A DNA stretch of 64,000 bases. Origin: Oscillibacter valericigenes. Lineage in GTDB: Bacteria; Bacillota; Clostridia; Oscillospirales; Oscillospiraceae. Position numbers and translations under genes: made by a program. Below the pieces are notes generated by a model. It made no database searches. It was not told where the DNA came from and worked only from the letters and a program-made list of their open reading frames with translations. The stretch is taken from positions 310,001-374,000 of the forward strand of contig NZ_JACSNX010000001.1 in the NCBI RefSeq assembly GCF_016902445.1, read 5' to 3'. Within the stretch, counting starts at the first letter, position 1, and each line of letters opens with the position of its first letter. Below, piece after piece: positions 42,001 to 50,032 of this stretch.

Positions 42001-44609
42001 CGCTGGTGTTTGAGGTGGGCGACATGCTGGCCGCTGTCAGTCTGGCCTCCTATCCCATCCCCGGCGGCGAGGCCGAGGGCAATGCGGAAAACAACTATAT
42101 GTGGGAGGATGCAGTCAAGGTTGCCAAGGAGCATTGCGCCCACTTGATGGTAGCAGTGCTGGGCAAAGAGGAAGATCTGCTGGAAAAGGGCAAACTGTTC
42201 ACCAAGGTGGTGGCCGCCTGCTGCCGGCAGGACTATGCCACCGGCATCTACACCAGCGGCGTGGTGTTTGAGCCCCGGTTCTATGAGGGGTTTGCCGATA
42301 TGATGCAGGAGGACGAACTGCCCATCTTCAACTGGATCTGGTTCGGTCTTTGGCGGGATGAGCATGGCATGAACGGCTACACCTACGGCATGGCGTCGTT
42401 TGGCAAGGACGAGATGGAGGTGCTGGGCACCGATGCCAAGCCGGGCGATCTGCGGGACTTTTTGGCCAGTCTTGTGTCCTATGTGCTGGAGAACGATGTG
42501 GAACTGCACGATGGGGAGACCATCGGTTTTGCGGAGGATGATAAGCACACCATCACCCGCAGCCCTGGCGTCGGACTGCCGGAGGAGCAGATGACCCTGA
42601 AAATCTCCTGGGCGTCATCGGGCGGTGACCCTGACGATGATGACGATGACCCGGATGGCGAAGCGCCCGAGGATGAGGAATCCGGTGTTCCTGAGGTCTA
42701 CACTGAGGAAGAAATGGAAGCCGTCGAGGGGCATATCCAGCAGTATTTCGGCAAGTTCGAGAATGTGTTCCATGAGCTGTCTTCCCCGGACATCCACGTG
42801 GACATCTGCGTGGTGCCGCCCTCCCAAGAGCGGGACTACTACACCCTGGTCACCATGGGGATGGGCGCTCACCGGATGAATGTGCCGGAGGAACTGGCGG
42901 AATATAAGCTGGAGCGGGCGGAGCTGGCCATCGCGCTGCCGGGGAACTGGAAGCTGAAGCGTGAGGATTTGAAGAATGAGCGGTGGTACTGGCCTATCCG
43001 CCTGCTGAAAACCCTGGCCCGCTTGCCCATTGCCAGCGATACCTGGCTGGGCTTCGGCCATACCATGGACAATGAGGAGGACTTCGCAAAGGGCACAAAG
43101 CTGTGTGCAGCCATTCTCACCGGTCCTCAGGGGACGGAGGAGGGCAGCGAGGTCTGTACCTTGCCCGGCGGCGAGGAGGTCAACTTCTATCAGGTGATCC
43201 CCCTCTACCGGGACGAGCTGGAGTATAAGCTGGCCCACGACGCGGACGCCCTGCTGGACAAGATGGAGGGCATCAGCTTTGTGGTGGAGCCTGACCGCCA
43301 GGATGCCATCACTCGTGGCACCCTTTCCAATGATGATTTTGACGGTGAGATGGACGATGCCTCCTATCATATCGAGAGTATTGAGGAGAAGGGGCTGCCC
43401 ATTGACCCCATCAATGCCTACAGCCACATGGCCATCTACCTGCGCTGGTGCATGGAGCATGACCTGATGGGCGACGAATTTTTAGAGGAATACGGCGATG
43501 TGGTGCAGAAGGTCAAGGCTGACCCCGCCGGCGTGGATCTGCGGGCATTTATCCGGGATGAGCTGGACGGTCAGCTGGTCGGCCCAATGTTCAACAAGAT
43601 CGGCCGAGCCTTTGCCTCCTACTACTATGGGGAGCCGGACAGCCCCTATTTCCCCAGCGACATCGACGACTACGCCATTGGCGTCATCGGGCAGGAGCGC
43701 AATTACTCCGACGAGATCCAGGACGAAGCCTACCTGTTCATCCCCTTTGACGAGGACTACTACCAGGCCATGGCAGAGGTGATTGAGAAACGCTTCACCA
43801 ACTGGCAGGGACAGGACTTCGACGAGGACACGTTGGAGCCTTCCGAGGTGGCTCAGGCCATCATGGAGTATCTGGACTGTGAATGCACCTATTTTCCCTC
43901 CATGAAGGACGATGACCCCATCATGGCAGCCTACAACTATGCCAAGCGGGACAGCGCCCAAGAAGGCTTTGTGCCGGTGCTCATCAAGGCGGATGACGAA
44001 ACGCTGTGGGAGTGCCTCATTATGAATTCCGACCCGGACAGTGATGGTGAGGACGACTATGCTTTCGACCCGGACAAGGTAGCCGACTACCGGAAGAAGA
44101 TACTGTCTGCACCTGTCAAGGACAGCAAGGCGGTCCTGGAGGCACTGATCGGCCAGCGCATGGAAGAAGCCGAGGATGACGATATGGACTGGGATGAGGA
44201 AATCCTGGGCGAGATGGAGGGCGGAGAACCCAACGACCGCTTCTCCAGCTACTGGGATGATGATACGGAGATGACCTATCCGCTTATCCTGGCCAAGATC
44301 CCGGTGAAGAATCCCTGGGAGATCTTCGCCTACCTGCCCTTTGGAAACTGGAACGACTGCCCCGACACACCGGACCTGATGGCTGCGGCCAAATACTGGT
44401 TCGAGCAGTACGGCGCAGTTCCTGCCGCCATGAGCCATGATGAGCTGGAGTTCCTGCTTCCGGCCCCCGTCCCCAAGGAGAAGGCCATGGATGTGGCGGT
44501 AGAACTGTATGGCTTCTGCCCGGATCTGGATCAGAATGAGGATGGAAGCATTGGCTCCTTGGCAGATGCCCTGTGGCAGTCCACCGTCTGGTACTTCTGG
44601 TGGGATTGA
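39012..44609 (+). CDS. Giant multidomain polyimmunity fusion protein
   Basis: 1865 residues, extremely acidic, cytoplasmic. Approximate order: unknown acidic domain (1-180); DUF2185-like (186-275, GCIATNRITVEGCKVGYCYR); TPR block 1 (283-405); large unknown domain (405-775); TPR block 2 (799-945), similar to block 1; DUF4261 (955-1190, FTGFVLLSKGEWDKDQF); SUFU-like (1236-1425); an immunity-type domain (1433-1600, YSHMAIYLRWCMEHDLMGDE); and DUF4253 (about 1700-1865, IFAYLPFGNWNDCP ending YFWWD). Each named domain normally occurs alone as a single immunity protein. No stop or frame break is seen across 5.6 kb. Confidence 0.85.
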   Translation: MYIKKYWGNFIGGSDDSLNLVALLVDQKKEEIPLSEIFAKIGLDKQNWDFRQTVEYLEFTHSDGVEMDFHFAIDVVTDLAAILLECSVSGSVNLQDLDEYNTPSRRIRITATPEEHDAMNKALADFAQNPLEYDLSEMMDDEEIREMARDVEALRKELYEAAGRNRDFHVKAEDMKNLLPDWEEASGCIATNRITVEGCKVGYCYREKPDGDWDSGWRFTAGDESDEYMDDPNNAGIYKLNTICNDDPDIIPLLNTPAPCAFERDENGVFQQIKDWKPDEDEEDPDMDILQQCQKWHEENEHHKIIEALEGIEERTPEMDSQLARAYNNEADHRTPEGRAMLKKAIALLKPHEEYFEGDYYWNFRMGYSYYYLDQEGRALRYFEKALEARPDDEDTMQLIDGCKKGISLPQFSECFRERTESTWKDFSRQEAQLRRMMDEDKDHTRGQELVDRVEGILNQAFDEISFEMGVGGEKYELILTPEGDKVKLFELVYFQKHAPKEVLEHWNILVGRQPLQNIGLRTEDGWDISGEDVQIWLEEQGENSFAISAYCEKLLPMLREAEGRVWWMLTTLTDQVLGEISHMWYIDDFNVLEEPKAEQSFLLSQLPDKLKEKGANLSTDPEAYLNSYLGYKMEPNKDPEADWRLDVMAGSTNCVPLINGYLDADNDFMDALHADGAVAGFFCYPLDTLREEEGTDKIFDFRDKLEEVFTTGDGPEVLTLTGGATGLFCGYVDFIAWDIQTALQMAKKFFEDSDIPWASFHTFRREAGTVNLKTPPEEEPEDEDQVPELDETLTDMDYIPYTPQNEEAFFQQLEQWNDEDEYTRCIQALNAIPEDWRNYRIAYAMARALENYAIIGDHDEGTPNYKGDKALRRAIEVLESVREEGQDKAQWNMRMAYGYQYLYGQEEKAIPYAQRWAELDPEDEDATAVIQECQKEIAKRAEAEAEDESDHTGVFTGFVLLSKGEWDKDQFIRDMKEKWDIAVDEYDESEEEGDDALVFEVGDMLAAVSLASYPIPGGEAEGNAENNYMWEDAVKVAKEHCAHLMVAVLGKEEDLLEKGKLFTKVVAACCRQDYATGIYTSGVVFEPRFYEGFADMMQEDELPIFNWIWFGLWRDEHGMNGYTYGMASFGKDEMEVLGTDAKPGDLRDFLASLVSYVLENDVELHDGETIGFAEDDKHTITRSPGVGLPEEQMTLKISWASSGGDPDDDDDDPDGEAPEDEESGVPEVYTEEEMEAVEGHIQQYFGKFENVFHELSSPDIHVDICVVPPSQERDYYTLVTMGMGAHRMNVPEELAEYKLERAELAIALPGNWKLKREDLKNERWYWPIRLLKTLARLPIASDTWLGFGHTMDNEEDFAKGTKLCAAILTGPQGTEEGSEVCTLPGGEEVNFYQVIPLYRDELEYKLAHDADALLDKMEGISFVVEPDRQDAITRGTLSNDDFDGEMDDASYHIESIEEKGLPIDPINAYSHMAIYLRWCMEHDLMGDEFLEEYGDVVQKVKADPAGVDLRAFIRDELDGQLVGPMFNKIGRAFASYYYGEPDSPYFPSDIDDYAIGVIGQERNYSDEIQDEAYLFIPFDEDYYQAMAEVIEKRFTNWQGQDFDEDTLEPSEVAQAIMEYLDCECTYFPSMKDDDPIMAAYNYAKRDSAQEGFVPVLIKADDETLWECLIMNSDPDSDGEDDYAFDPDKVADYRKKILSAPVKDSKAVLEALIGQRMEEAEDDDMDWDEEILGEMEGGEPNDRFSSYWDDDTEMTYPLILAKIPVKNPWEIFAYLPFGNWNDCPDTPDLMAAAKYWFEQYGAVPAAMSHDELEFLLPAPVPKEKAMDVAVELYGFCPDLDQNEDGSIGSLADALWQSTVWYFWWD

Positions 44610-44624
44610 TGGGAGATTGTGACC

Positions 44625-45488
44625 ATGAACGAATATCTGAAGGAATATATTGAACTCCAAAAACAGTTTCGAGAGACAAAAGGAAATCCAGACAGTGTCC
44701 GCGCTCTCTATACCTTCAAGGAGAAACTGGAGCAGTCGGAAGACAAACAGGCCAAGGAGGTGCTGGTGGATGTGTATGATCTGCTGGACTTCAAGAAGGA
44801 TGCCTACGAACTGCTCTGCCAAATCGGAAATCGTTCCGATAAAAAGATACTCAAGCGACTGGGCACGCTGAAGGACTATGCGGAAAACTGGGGCAATCAT
44901 TATGCTCTCCCCAAGCCCAAAACGCTGGAGGAAAAGCAGAAAGAGAAGGAGCGGCAGGCCCAGCTGGGCCTGCCCACCTTCCGGTATCACCCCAATCCGC
45001 TGGAAACCGGCGCTTTTGAGGAGTCCGCGGATGGCGTTGCCTGCGACTGCTGCGGCAAGACGACCCACATTTTTTATACAGGCCCCTTTTACGCTGTGGA
45101 GGATATTGAGTGTCTGTGCCCGGAGTGTATCTCCAGCGGCGAGGCGGCCCGGAAATATGACGGCAGCTTCCAGGACGATTGCTCCGTGGACGATGGCGTG
45201 GAGGACCCGGCCCGACTGGACGAGCTGATCCACCGCACGCCTGGCTACTGTGGCTGGCAGCAGGAATACTGGCGCGCCCACTGCGGCGACTACTGCGCCT
45301 ATCTGGGCCCTGTGGGTGCCAGAGAGCTGCGGGCGCTGGGCGTGATGGAGGATGTGCTGGACGATTCCATGTGGGACGAGGAGCAGAAGGAAATGATCCG
45401 GGAATCCGTCAACGGCGGGCACTTGCAGTGCTACCTGTTCCAGTGTCTCCGCTGCGGAAAGCACCTGGTCTGGATGGATTTTGATTAA
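44625..45488 (+). CDS. CbrC-family (UPF0167) protein
   Basis: 287 residues from ATG 44625. After an 110-residue helical extension comes LPTFRYHPNPLETGAFEESA, VACDCCGKTTHIFYTGPFY, and DIECLCPECISSGEAARKYD, the full CbrC pattern with three CxxC-type pairs including CLRCGKHL near the end. E. coli CbrC contributes to colicin E2 tolerance, so a bacteriocin or toxin-immunity role fits. It follows the giant gene by 15 nt. Confidence 0.82.
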   Translation: MNEYLKEYIELQKQFRETKGNPDSVRALYTFKEKLEQSEDKQAKEVLVDVYDLLDFKKDAYELLCQIGNRSDKKILKRLGTLKDYAENWGNHYALPKPKTLEEKQKEKERQAQLGLPTFRYHPNPLETGAFEESADGVACDCCGKTTHIFYTGPFYAVEDIECLCPECISSGEAARKYDGSFQDDCSVDDGVEDPARLDELIHRTPGYCGWQQEYWRAHCGDYCAYLGPVGARELRALGVMEDVLDDSMWDEEQKEMIRESVNGGHLQCYLFQCLRCGKHLVWMDFD

Positions 45489-45522
45489 AGCACCGTACCC
45501 CGTGAAACGGAGATTCTGCCTA

Positions 45523-45694
45523 TGGATGACAACTTGAAAGAGCTTTTGGCACAGAAAAAGCTCATCTGAAAGAAAAGCAAAAAAGCGCAGACATGCAGCG
45601 ATACAAAGACCATTTCATGAAAAATATCGAGCAGTTTTCTCAGAAATACCGATACGCAGATGAAGTGGAAACACGCAAAATTGAAACGCTTTAG
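45523..45694 (+). pseudogene. Frameshifted small gene remnant
   Basis: ATG 45523 opens MDDNLKELLAQKKLI and then stops. One base later in frame the reading continues as LKEKQKSADMQRYKDHF to TAG 45694. The shift falls in a run of five A. A coding gap of about 275 bp here is longer than any other in the array, supporting decay of a small Lys/Gln-rich protein. Confidence 0.5.
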
Positions 45695-45762
45695 GTACAA
45701 AAAAGACAAAGCCTGTGGCAGGGGCAACACCTGCAGGCGGCAACAGAAAGGAGGCGGCCGCT

Positions 45763-46278
45763 ATGTCAAACTGGAGCGGAATCCGGAACAAATTGGAGAA
45801 TGACTACCTGTGCCCGGCGCTCCGGGGCCACATCCAGTATTTTGCCACCAGTTACAGCAAAAGCGCTGACCATGAGGGCCGGGCAGCCATTCGCATGGAC
45901 GGTGTGGAAGTGTTGCGGAGCAACTACTTCACCTATTTTGAGAATGTGTGGACGAAATTTCATCACCTGCGGTCCACAACGCTGAAAGATTGCGACTCCG
46001 CAAAAGAGGCCATCAACCAGGCTCATGCCTTTGCGCTGGAGCAGGGCACCTTTGACCAAAAGGTGTTCTATGAGGCGTTTGGTATCTTTGACAACCAGAG
46101 CATTGAGAAAAGCCTTGTCAGCGAGAATCCTCTTGTCCGCATCTTTGCCCTCCTGGACCGCAGGCTGGGAAAGCGCCGCCTGCTGGCTTTGGAGGAATCC
46201 ATGGAGCAGGAGCTGGACTGGGTGCGGGCTTTCTATGTGATCCGGATGCAGGCAGAAGGGCTGATGGAAAAAGAATAA
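45763..46278 (+). CDS. SF0329-family protein
   Basis: 171 residues from ATG 45763, with AAAGGAGG upstream. WSGIRNKLENDYLCPALRGH then IQYFATSYSKSADHEGRAAI matches the SF0329 group of predicted immunity proteins. The C-terminal half is helical. It restarts the array after the decayed gene. Confidence 0.75.
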   Translation: MSNWSGIRNKLENDYLCPALRGHIQYFATSYSKSADHEGRAAIRMDGVEVLRSNYFTYFENVWTKFHHLRSTTLKDCDSAKEAINQAHAFALEQGTFDQKVFYEAFGIFDNQSIEKSLVSENPLVRIFALLDRRLGKRRLLALEESMEQELDWVRAFYVIRMQAEGLMEKE

Positions 46279-46297
46279 CATTTCAGGAGGAATTGCC

Positions 46298-46657
46298 ATG
46301 TCACAGATCGCATCCTTTTATCTTCTCAAAGACGGCCAGCGGCAGGAACTGTCGGGCGGCGACTGCTCCGGCGCGGTCTATATGGCCATCTGGGACTGGT
46401 GTGAGAGCGAACTGGATCTGGATGTCCGTTTTCCTGCTCCCCAGACGGAGGACACCCTGGACTGTGCTCTGCTGGAGGGAGAGTTAGCGTCTAAACTGCT
46501 GGCAGTTCTGCGGGAGCAGGACCTCCCGGAGCTGGCCGCTGAAATTGCCCCAGACTGGGATCTGCCCGCTGAGACGGTGCAAAGCGGGCTTGAAACGCTG
46601 CGCTCCCATCTGGAACTGGTGCGGGGCAATACAGCCCTGCTGTATGAAATGACTTGA
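46298..46657 (+). CDS. Unknown array protein (119 aa)
   Basis: ATG 46298 after CAGGAGG. It is acidic and mostly helical (CSGAVYMAIWDWCESELDLD). No family is recognised. It is separated by 51 nt from the next gene. Confidence 0.6.
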   Translation: MSQIASFYLLKDGQRQELSGGDCSGAVYMAIWDWCESELDLDVRFPAPQTEDTLDCALLEGELASKLLAVLREQDLPELAAEIAPDWDLPAETVQSGLETLRSHLELVRGNTALLYEMT

Positions 46658-46708
46658 CGGGACTATGCCCATGACAAGGATACGGGTTAAGAAACGGAGA
46701 GAAATACC

Positions 46709-47062
46709 ATGGTGAGAGATGGACTTGTATTCAAAGATGAGGATGGTCAGGTCATATTCAACCAGTACAGCTTCTGTGAACTGGTGAAGCACCTGCTGGT
46801 GGAGCTGGTGGGGATCTCCTATGAGGAAGCCTCTCAGATAGTGGAACGCTCACCGCTGGCAGAGCCAGTGGCCGATGCCATGGGAGTGGCGATATTCAGC
46901 CATGACCTGCCTTATTACTGGGCTATGTCTTTCTACTATGGGAACGGTTACTGGTGGGAAAAGGGTATTCCAGCGCAGCCAGAGGATATGGATGCCTATG
47001 AAGCTTTGGAAAATAAGATCATGGAGAAATACCACTTAAAGGAGCCGTTTATATGGACATGA
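46709..47062 (+). CDS. Unknown array protein (117 aa)
   Basis: ATG 46709. ELVGISYEEASQIVERSPLA and FSHDLPYYWAMSFYYGNGYW suggest a compact alpha/beta protein. Its last 10 nt overlap the barstar-like gene. No family is recognised. Confidence 0.6.
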   Translation: MVRDGLVFKDEDGQVIFNQYSFCELVKHLLVELVGISYEEASQIVERSPLAEPVADAMGVAIFSHDLPYYWAMSFYYGNGYWWEKGIPAQPEDMDAYEALENKIMEKYHLKEPFIWT

Positions 47063-47358
47063 GAGAGGTGTTCACCATCGACGGCCGCCGCTTTTCCAGC
47101 ATGGCCGGTTTTTATGACGAGGTGGAGCGGGTATTTACCTTCGGTTTGGACCGGAAGATCGGTCGGAACCTGAACGCTTTCAACGATATTCTCCGGGGCG
47201 GTTTCGGGCGGCATGAGTATGGACAGCCCATCCACATCCAGTGGTTGGCCTATGAAAAAAGCGTCCGTAATCTCGGAAAAGAGAATATGGGCACCATTGT
47301 GGAAATCATTTTGGATACAGACCATTCCGGGCACGACTGTACCCTGGAACGGCTTTGA
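47053..47358 (+). CDS. Barstar-like ribonuclease inhibitor
   Basis: 101 residues from ATG 47053. VFTIDGRRFSSMAGFYDEVE, then IGRNLNAFNDILRGGFGRHE and IHIQWLAYEKSVRNLG, follow the barstar core. Barstar inhibits barnase-type RNases by plugging the active site with acidic residues. It is the clearest single-toxin immunity protein here and supports the function given to the whole array. Confidence 0.85.
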   Translation: MDMREVFTIDGRRFSSMAGFYDEVERVFTFGLDRKIGRNLNAFNDILRGGFGRHEYGQPIHIQWLAYEKSVRNLGKENMGTIVEIILDTDHSGHDCTLERL

Positions 47359-47382
47359 TCAAGCAGAAAAGGAGGCATCACG

Positions 47383-48162
47383 ATGGGACTTGACATCTAC
47401 GCCGGAACACTGACACGGTACTATTCTCACAACTGGAAAACTGTTGTTCAGCAGTGGGCGGAAGAAAATGGATGGGGCTTTCAAAAAATCACGCCGGATG
47501 GAGAAACTGCTGATAACGAGGAAGAAATGTCCCCGGCTGAGGTCCAGGCGGCAGTGGAGAACTGGCGGGATCAGATCTTGAGCGCCATTTCTCAGCCGGG
47601 CCAGCCCCCCTATACTCCCTGGCCGGAGGATAATGAGAAGCCCTATTACACCGACAAGCCGGATTGGGACGCCTTTGGCGCTATGCTGCTGGTAGCAGCC
47701 TGCCATACATACGATGAGCCGGTGCCCCCCACCGTGGAGAAGGACTGGAACTTCGGGGAGCATCCTCTGGTCGCCCGCCTTGGATCGGATGAGGAGCAGG
47801 TGTGGTCCCTGCTGCGTGGGGCTACCTGGTGGCTGCCTCTGCCGGATTCCTTCTTATTTCAGGCGCCTCTGCCCACCGATGATCAGGCGATGATCGCCAC
47901 CCTGGGCGGACTGCGGAAGGAACTGGAGAAGCTGAACCAGCTGGTGTGGCAGGCCGATGAGGATACCATCCTTGATTGGGCGGATACGGAAGGATACCCG
48001 GTAGACGGAACTATAGATGCAGACGGGCAGTACAGCAAGGCGGACATCCAGGAACACACTCAGTATGACACTCAATCCCTGGCCAAGTTCGCCTTCTCCA
48101 TGTTCTGGCGGGCCATGCGGTTTGCCGAGGAACAGCAGGTGCCCATCTTGCTTGACTACTAA
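47383..48162 (+). CDS. Unknown array protein (259 aa)
   Basis: ATG 47383 with AAAGGAGG upstream. It begins MGLDIYAGTLTRYYSHNWKT, a start I associate with hypothetical proteins of immunity loci, and contains many Trp and acidic residues. It is complete and soluble. No named domain. Confidence 0.65.
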   Translation: MGLDIYAGTLTRYYSHNWKTVVQQWAEENGWGFQKITPDGETADNEEEMSPAEVQAAVENWRDQILSAISQPGQPPYTPWPEDNEKPYYTDKPDWDAFGAMLLVAACHTYDEPVPPTVEKDWNFGEHPLVARLGSDEEQVWSLLRGATWWLPLPDSFLFQAPLPTDDQAMIATLGGLRKELEKLNQLVWQADEDTILDWADTEGYPVDGTIDADGQYSKADIQEHTQYDTQSLAKFAFSMFWRAMRFAEEQQVPILLDY

Positions 48163-48173
48163 GGAGGACTTTT

Positions 48174-48846
48174 ATGGGATACGATGTAAGTTTTCACCCG
48201 ATCTCGCCAGACGAAATACAGGTGCGACAAGTTCAAGGGCAAAGGCTTTGACGCCTTCCTGATGAGCCAGATGTGGGACTGCCAGGAGGACCGGGAGCGG
48301 ATTTTCCGGGAGTGTCGGTATCAGGTCGTGGCCACGGATATGCTGGCTGCGGCGCTTCCGGCGCTGGAGCGGGCCAACCTGGACGCCAACTTCGTGGAGG
48401 CCCTGGCGGAGCTATACCCCACCTGTGAGGCGTTCTATTTCCAGAACTGCGGCAAGCTGTTTCTGGCAGAGGATGTGCGCTCCCATCAGATTGAGGGCCC
48501 GGATCGGTTCATCCGCTTTGGCGTCAATGTCCGATTCTTCAACATTGAGGGTACGGAGGATATGCTCATCGACACGGTGGGCATGAGCACCCTGTTCCTG
48601 CCAGACCTCCAGTATCACTTCCACGATATGGACCCCAACTGGGTGGTGAATCACGCCTACAATGTTGCGTCGTACATTCTGGCAAATGACAACCCCATTG
48701 AGGACGGGGAGACGGTGGATGGTGTGGAGGATGGCCAGATGAGCCGGAATGTCCAGTGGAAATGCCGGTATGAGGACGCCCTGATCCAGCCGCCCAGAGC
48801 GGTGCTGGACATCAACATGGGAAGATATGCAGCAGGTCAAAGATAA
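48174..48846 (+). pseudogene. Broken last array gene (internal deletion and frameshift)
   Basis: An intact start (MGYDVSFHPISPDEI) with AAGGAGG upstream runs out of frame after 25 codons at 48249-48251. The body resumes in another frame near 48215 (YRCDKFKGKGFDAFLMSQ) and continues to 48846. The family start normally leads into a longer N-terminal region, so sequence seems lost between residues 15 and 20. It marks the distal end of the array. Confidence 0.65.
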
Positions 48847-48876
48847 TTTAGGCCTGATCAATCACCAATAATAAAA

Positions 48877-48917
48877 AAGGAAATGGAGGGAATTCAAAAG
48901 AATCCTTCCATTTCCTT
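48877..48917 (-). terminator. Terminator of the nuclease gene
   Basis: On the minus strand, AAGGAAATGGAAGG pairs with CC.TCCATTTCCTT, followed by a U run (48873-48878). No matching plus-strand terminator is seen for the array. Confidence 0.8.
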
Positions 48918-48925
48918 ACCTATAC

Positions 48926-50032
48926 CTATGGATTGCATCTCTTGCAGGAATCATAACCTTGGGCGATAAGATCCTCTCTCGAACCACTGTACTCCTGCCT
49001 GTTGGACTCTTTAATATCGTCGGCGCTGGAGCAGGACGGGAGATGGAACTTCTTTGTATTGGTATTGAGCACATAGTCAGATTGTACGGTGCCAGTGCCC
49101 GATGTTTCAGGCTCCTCAGGCTGCTGCGAGGTAACGGGCGCGCTGGGCTCCTCAGAAATAGCGGAGCCGCCGGAGGTGAGGTAGCTGTCCCCAGTAGCAT
49201 AGTCGATGGTGACACCGGGTTGGACATTGTAAGCGTAAACGCAGAAAAGGATGTCTTCTCCGCTGTCCTCGACCGAATATCCCTCCATCAGCACGCCGCT
49301 GGCCAGCAAGTTACTCCCCTCAAAAATGGGAGTTACCCGGTAGAGCACGTGGTTGTCCGTCTCCTGCACGTAGTCCGCCACCATATTCTCAAAGGGGAGC
49401 ATCCCTTCAATGTTCAAATACCGAGTACCGGTGATCAGGTTTTCTTCGTTGGCATTCTCACCGGTAAGCTGGTAGCCGAGCAGATGACAGCGGTTATAGA
49501 GGTACTTTCCATCCACACAGTCGTACTTGACCGTATGCCAGCCGGTAGGCTTGACTTGGCCGATACTCCCGCGATCTTCGGTGGGCATGATGTCCTGCCC
49601 TGCGCAGGCATAGGCGACACCGCAGCGCCCCAAAGAGTCGAGGGAGCTGTAGCTTTCAAAAGATGTGGTGGTGAGGTCATCAGCCGTGAAGTAGGGGACA
49701 TTTCCGTTGACTGCGACATAGGCCGATCCGGAGTAGGCAGGAACTGAGCTCAGCGTGAATGTCACCCCAGAAGGTTCCAACTCATGTCCAGAGGCCGACG
49801 CAGAGGAGTCCGTCTCCTGCTCACTGCCATCAGGCCCCTGAGGTTGATCTTCAGGATCACTCTCCGTGTCATCAGGCTCCACATCTTGCCCGGAGTCAGG
49901 AGTCTCAACTGTCGTACTCTGGCTGGGCTCAGCCGAAACATCCGGCTGGGAAGTTGTCTCTATGCCGCAGCCGGCCAAGAGTGATACGGCCAGAAGGAAT
50001 GCCAGGATAGATACCGTCCACTTCTTTTTCAT
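48926..50032 (-). CDS. Secreted lipoprotein DNA/RNA endonuclease
   Basis: 368 residues. The N-terminal signal peptide ends in a lipobox (VSLLAGCG), then a long Ser/Asp/Glu/Pro/Gln linker (about 25-95). The nuclease domain (about 100-270) has YNRCHLLGYQLTGENANEEN then LITGTRYLNIEGM, the NUC/EndA-type active-site region. The C-terminus has TKKFHLPSCSSADDIKESNR and DSCKRCNP, an Ada-like zinc motif. It would be tethered outside the cell and digest nucleic acid. It converges on the immunity array and shares a coupled start with the gene upstream. Confidence 0.88.
   Translation of the reverse strand: MKKKWTVSILAFLLAVSLLAGCGIETTSQPDVSAEPSQSTTVETPDSGQDVEPDDTESDPEDQPQGPDGSEQETDSSASASGHELEPSGVTFTLSSVPAYSGSAYVAVNGNVPYFTADDLTTTSFESYSSLDSLGRCGVAYACAGQDIMPTEDRGSIGQVKPTGWHTVKYDCVDGKYLYNRCHLLGYQLTGENANEENLITGTRYLNIEGMLPFENMVADYVQETDNHVLYRVTPIFEGSNLLASGVLMEGYSVEDSGEDILFCVYAYNVQPGVTIDYATGDSYLTSGGSAISEEPSAPVTSQQPEEPETSGTGTVQSDYVLNTNTKKFHLPSCSSADDIKESNRQEYSGSREDLIAQGYDSCKRCNP

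Noticed and set aside
40812-45464. Very long antisense frames under the giant gene (578 and 660 codons).
   Set aside because: They mirror the acidic, GC-rich plus-strand genes, have low-complexity His/Val/Leu-rich shadow translations, and cross gene boundaries. The plus-strand proteins have recognisable domains.
45555-45572. Programmed frameshift in the small gene at 45523.
   Set aside because: The A run is only five long, the shift is in the +1 direction, and no pause structure is apparent. Decay is more likely.
14828-48846. Integron-type attC or other repeated cassette sites between array genes.
   Set aside because: Gaps are mostly 4-30 nt and often overlaps. I see no repeated palindromic element at gene ends.
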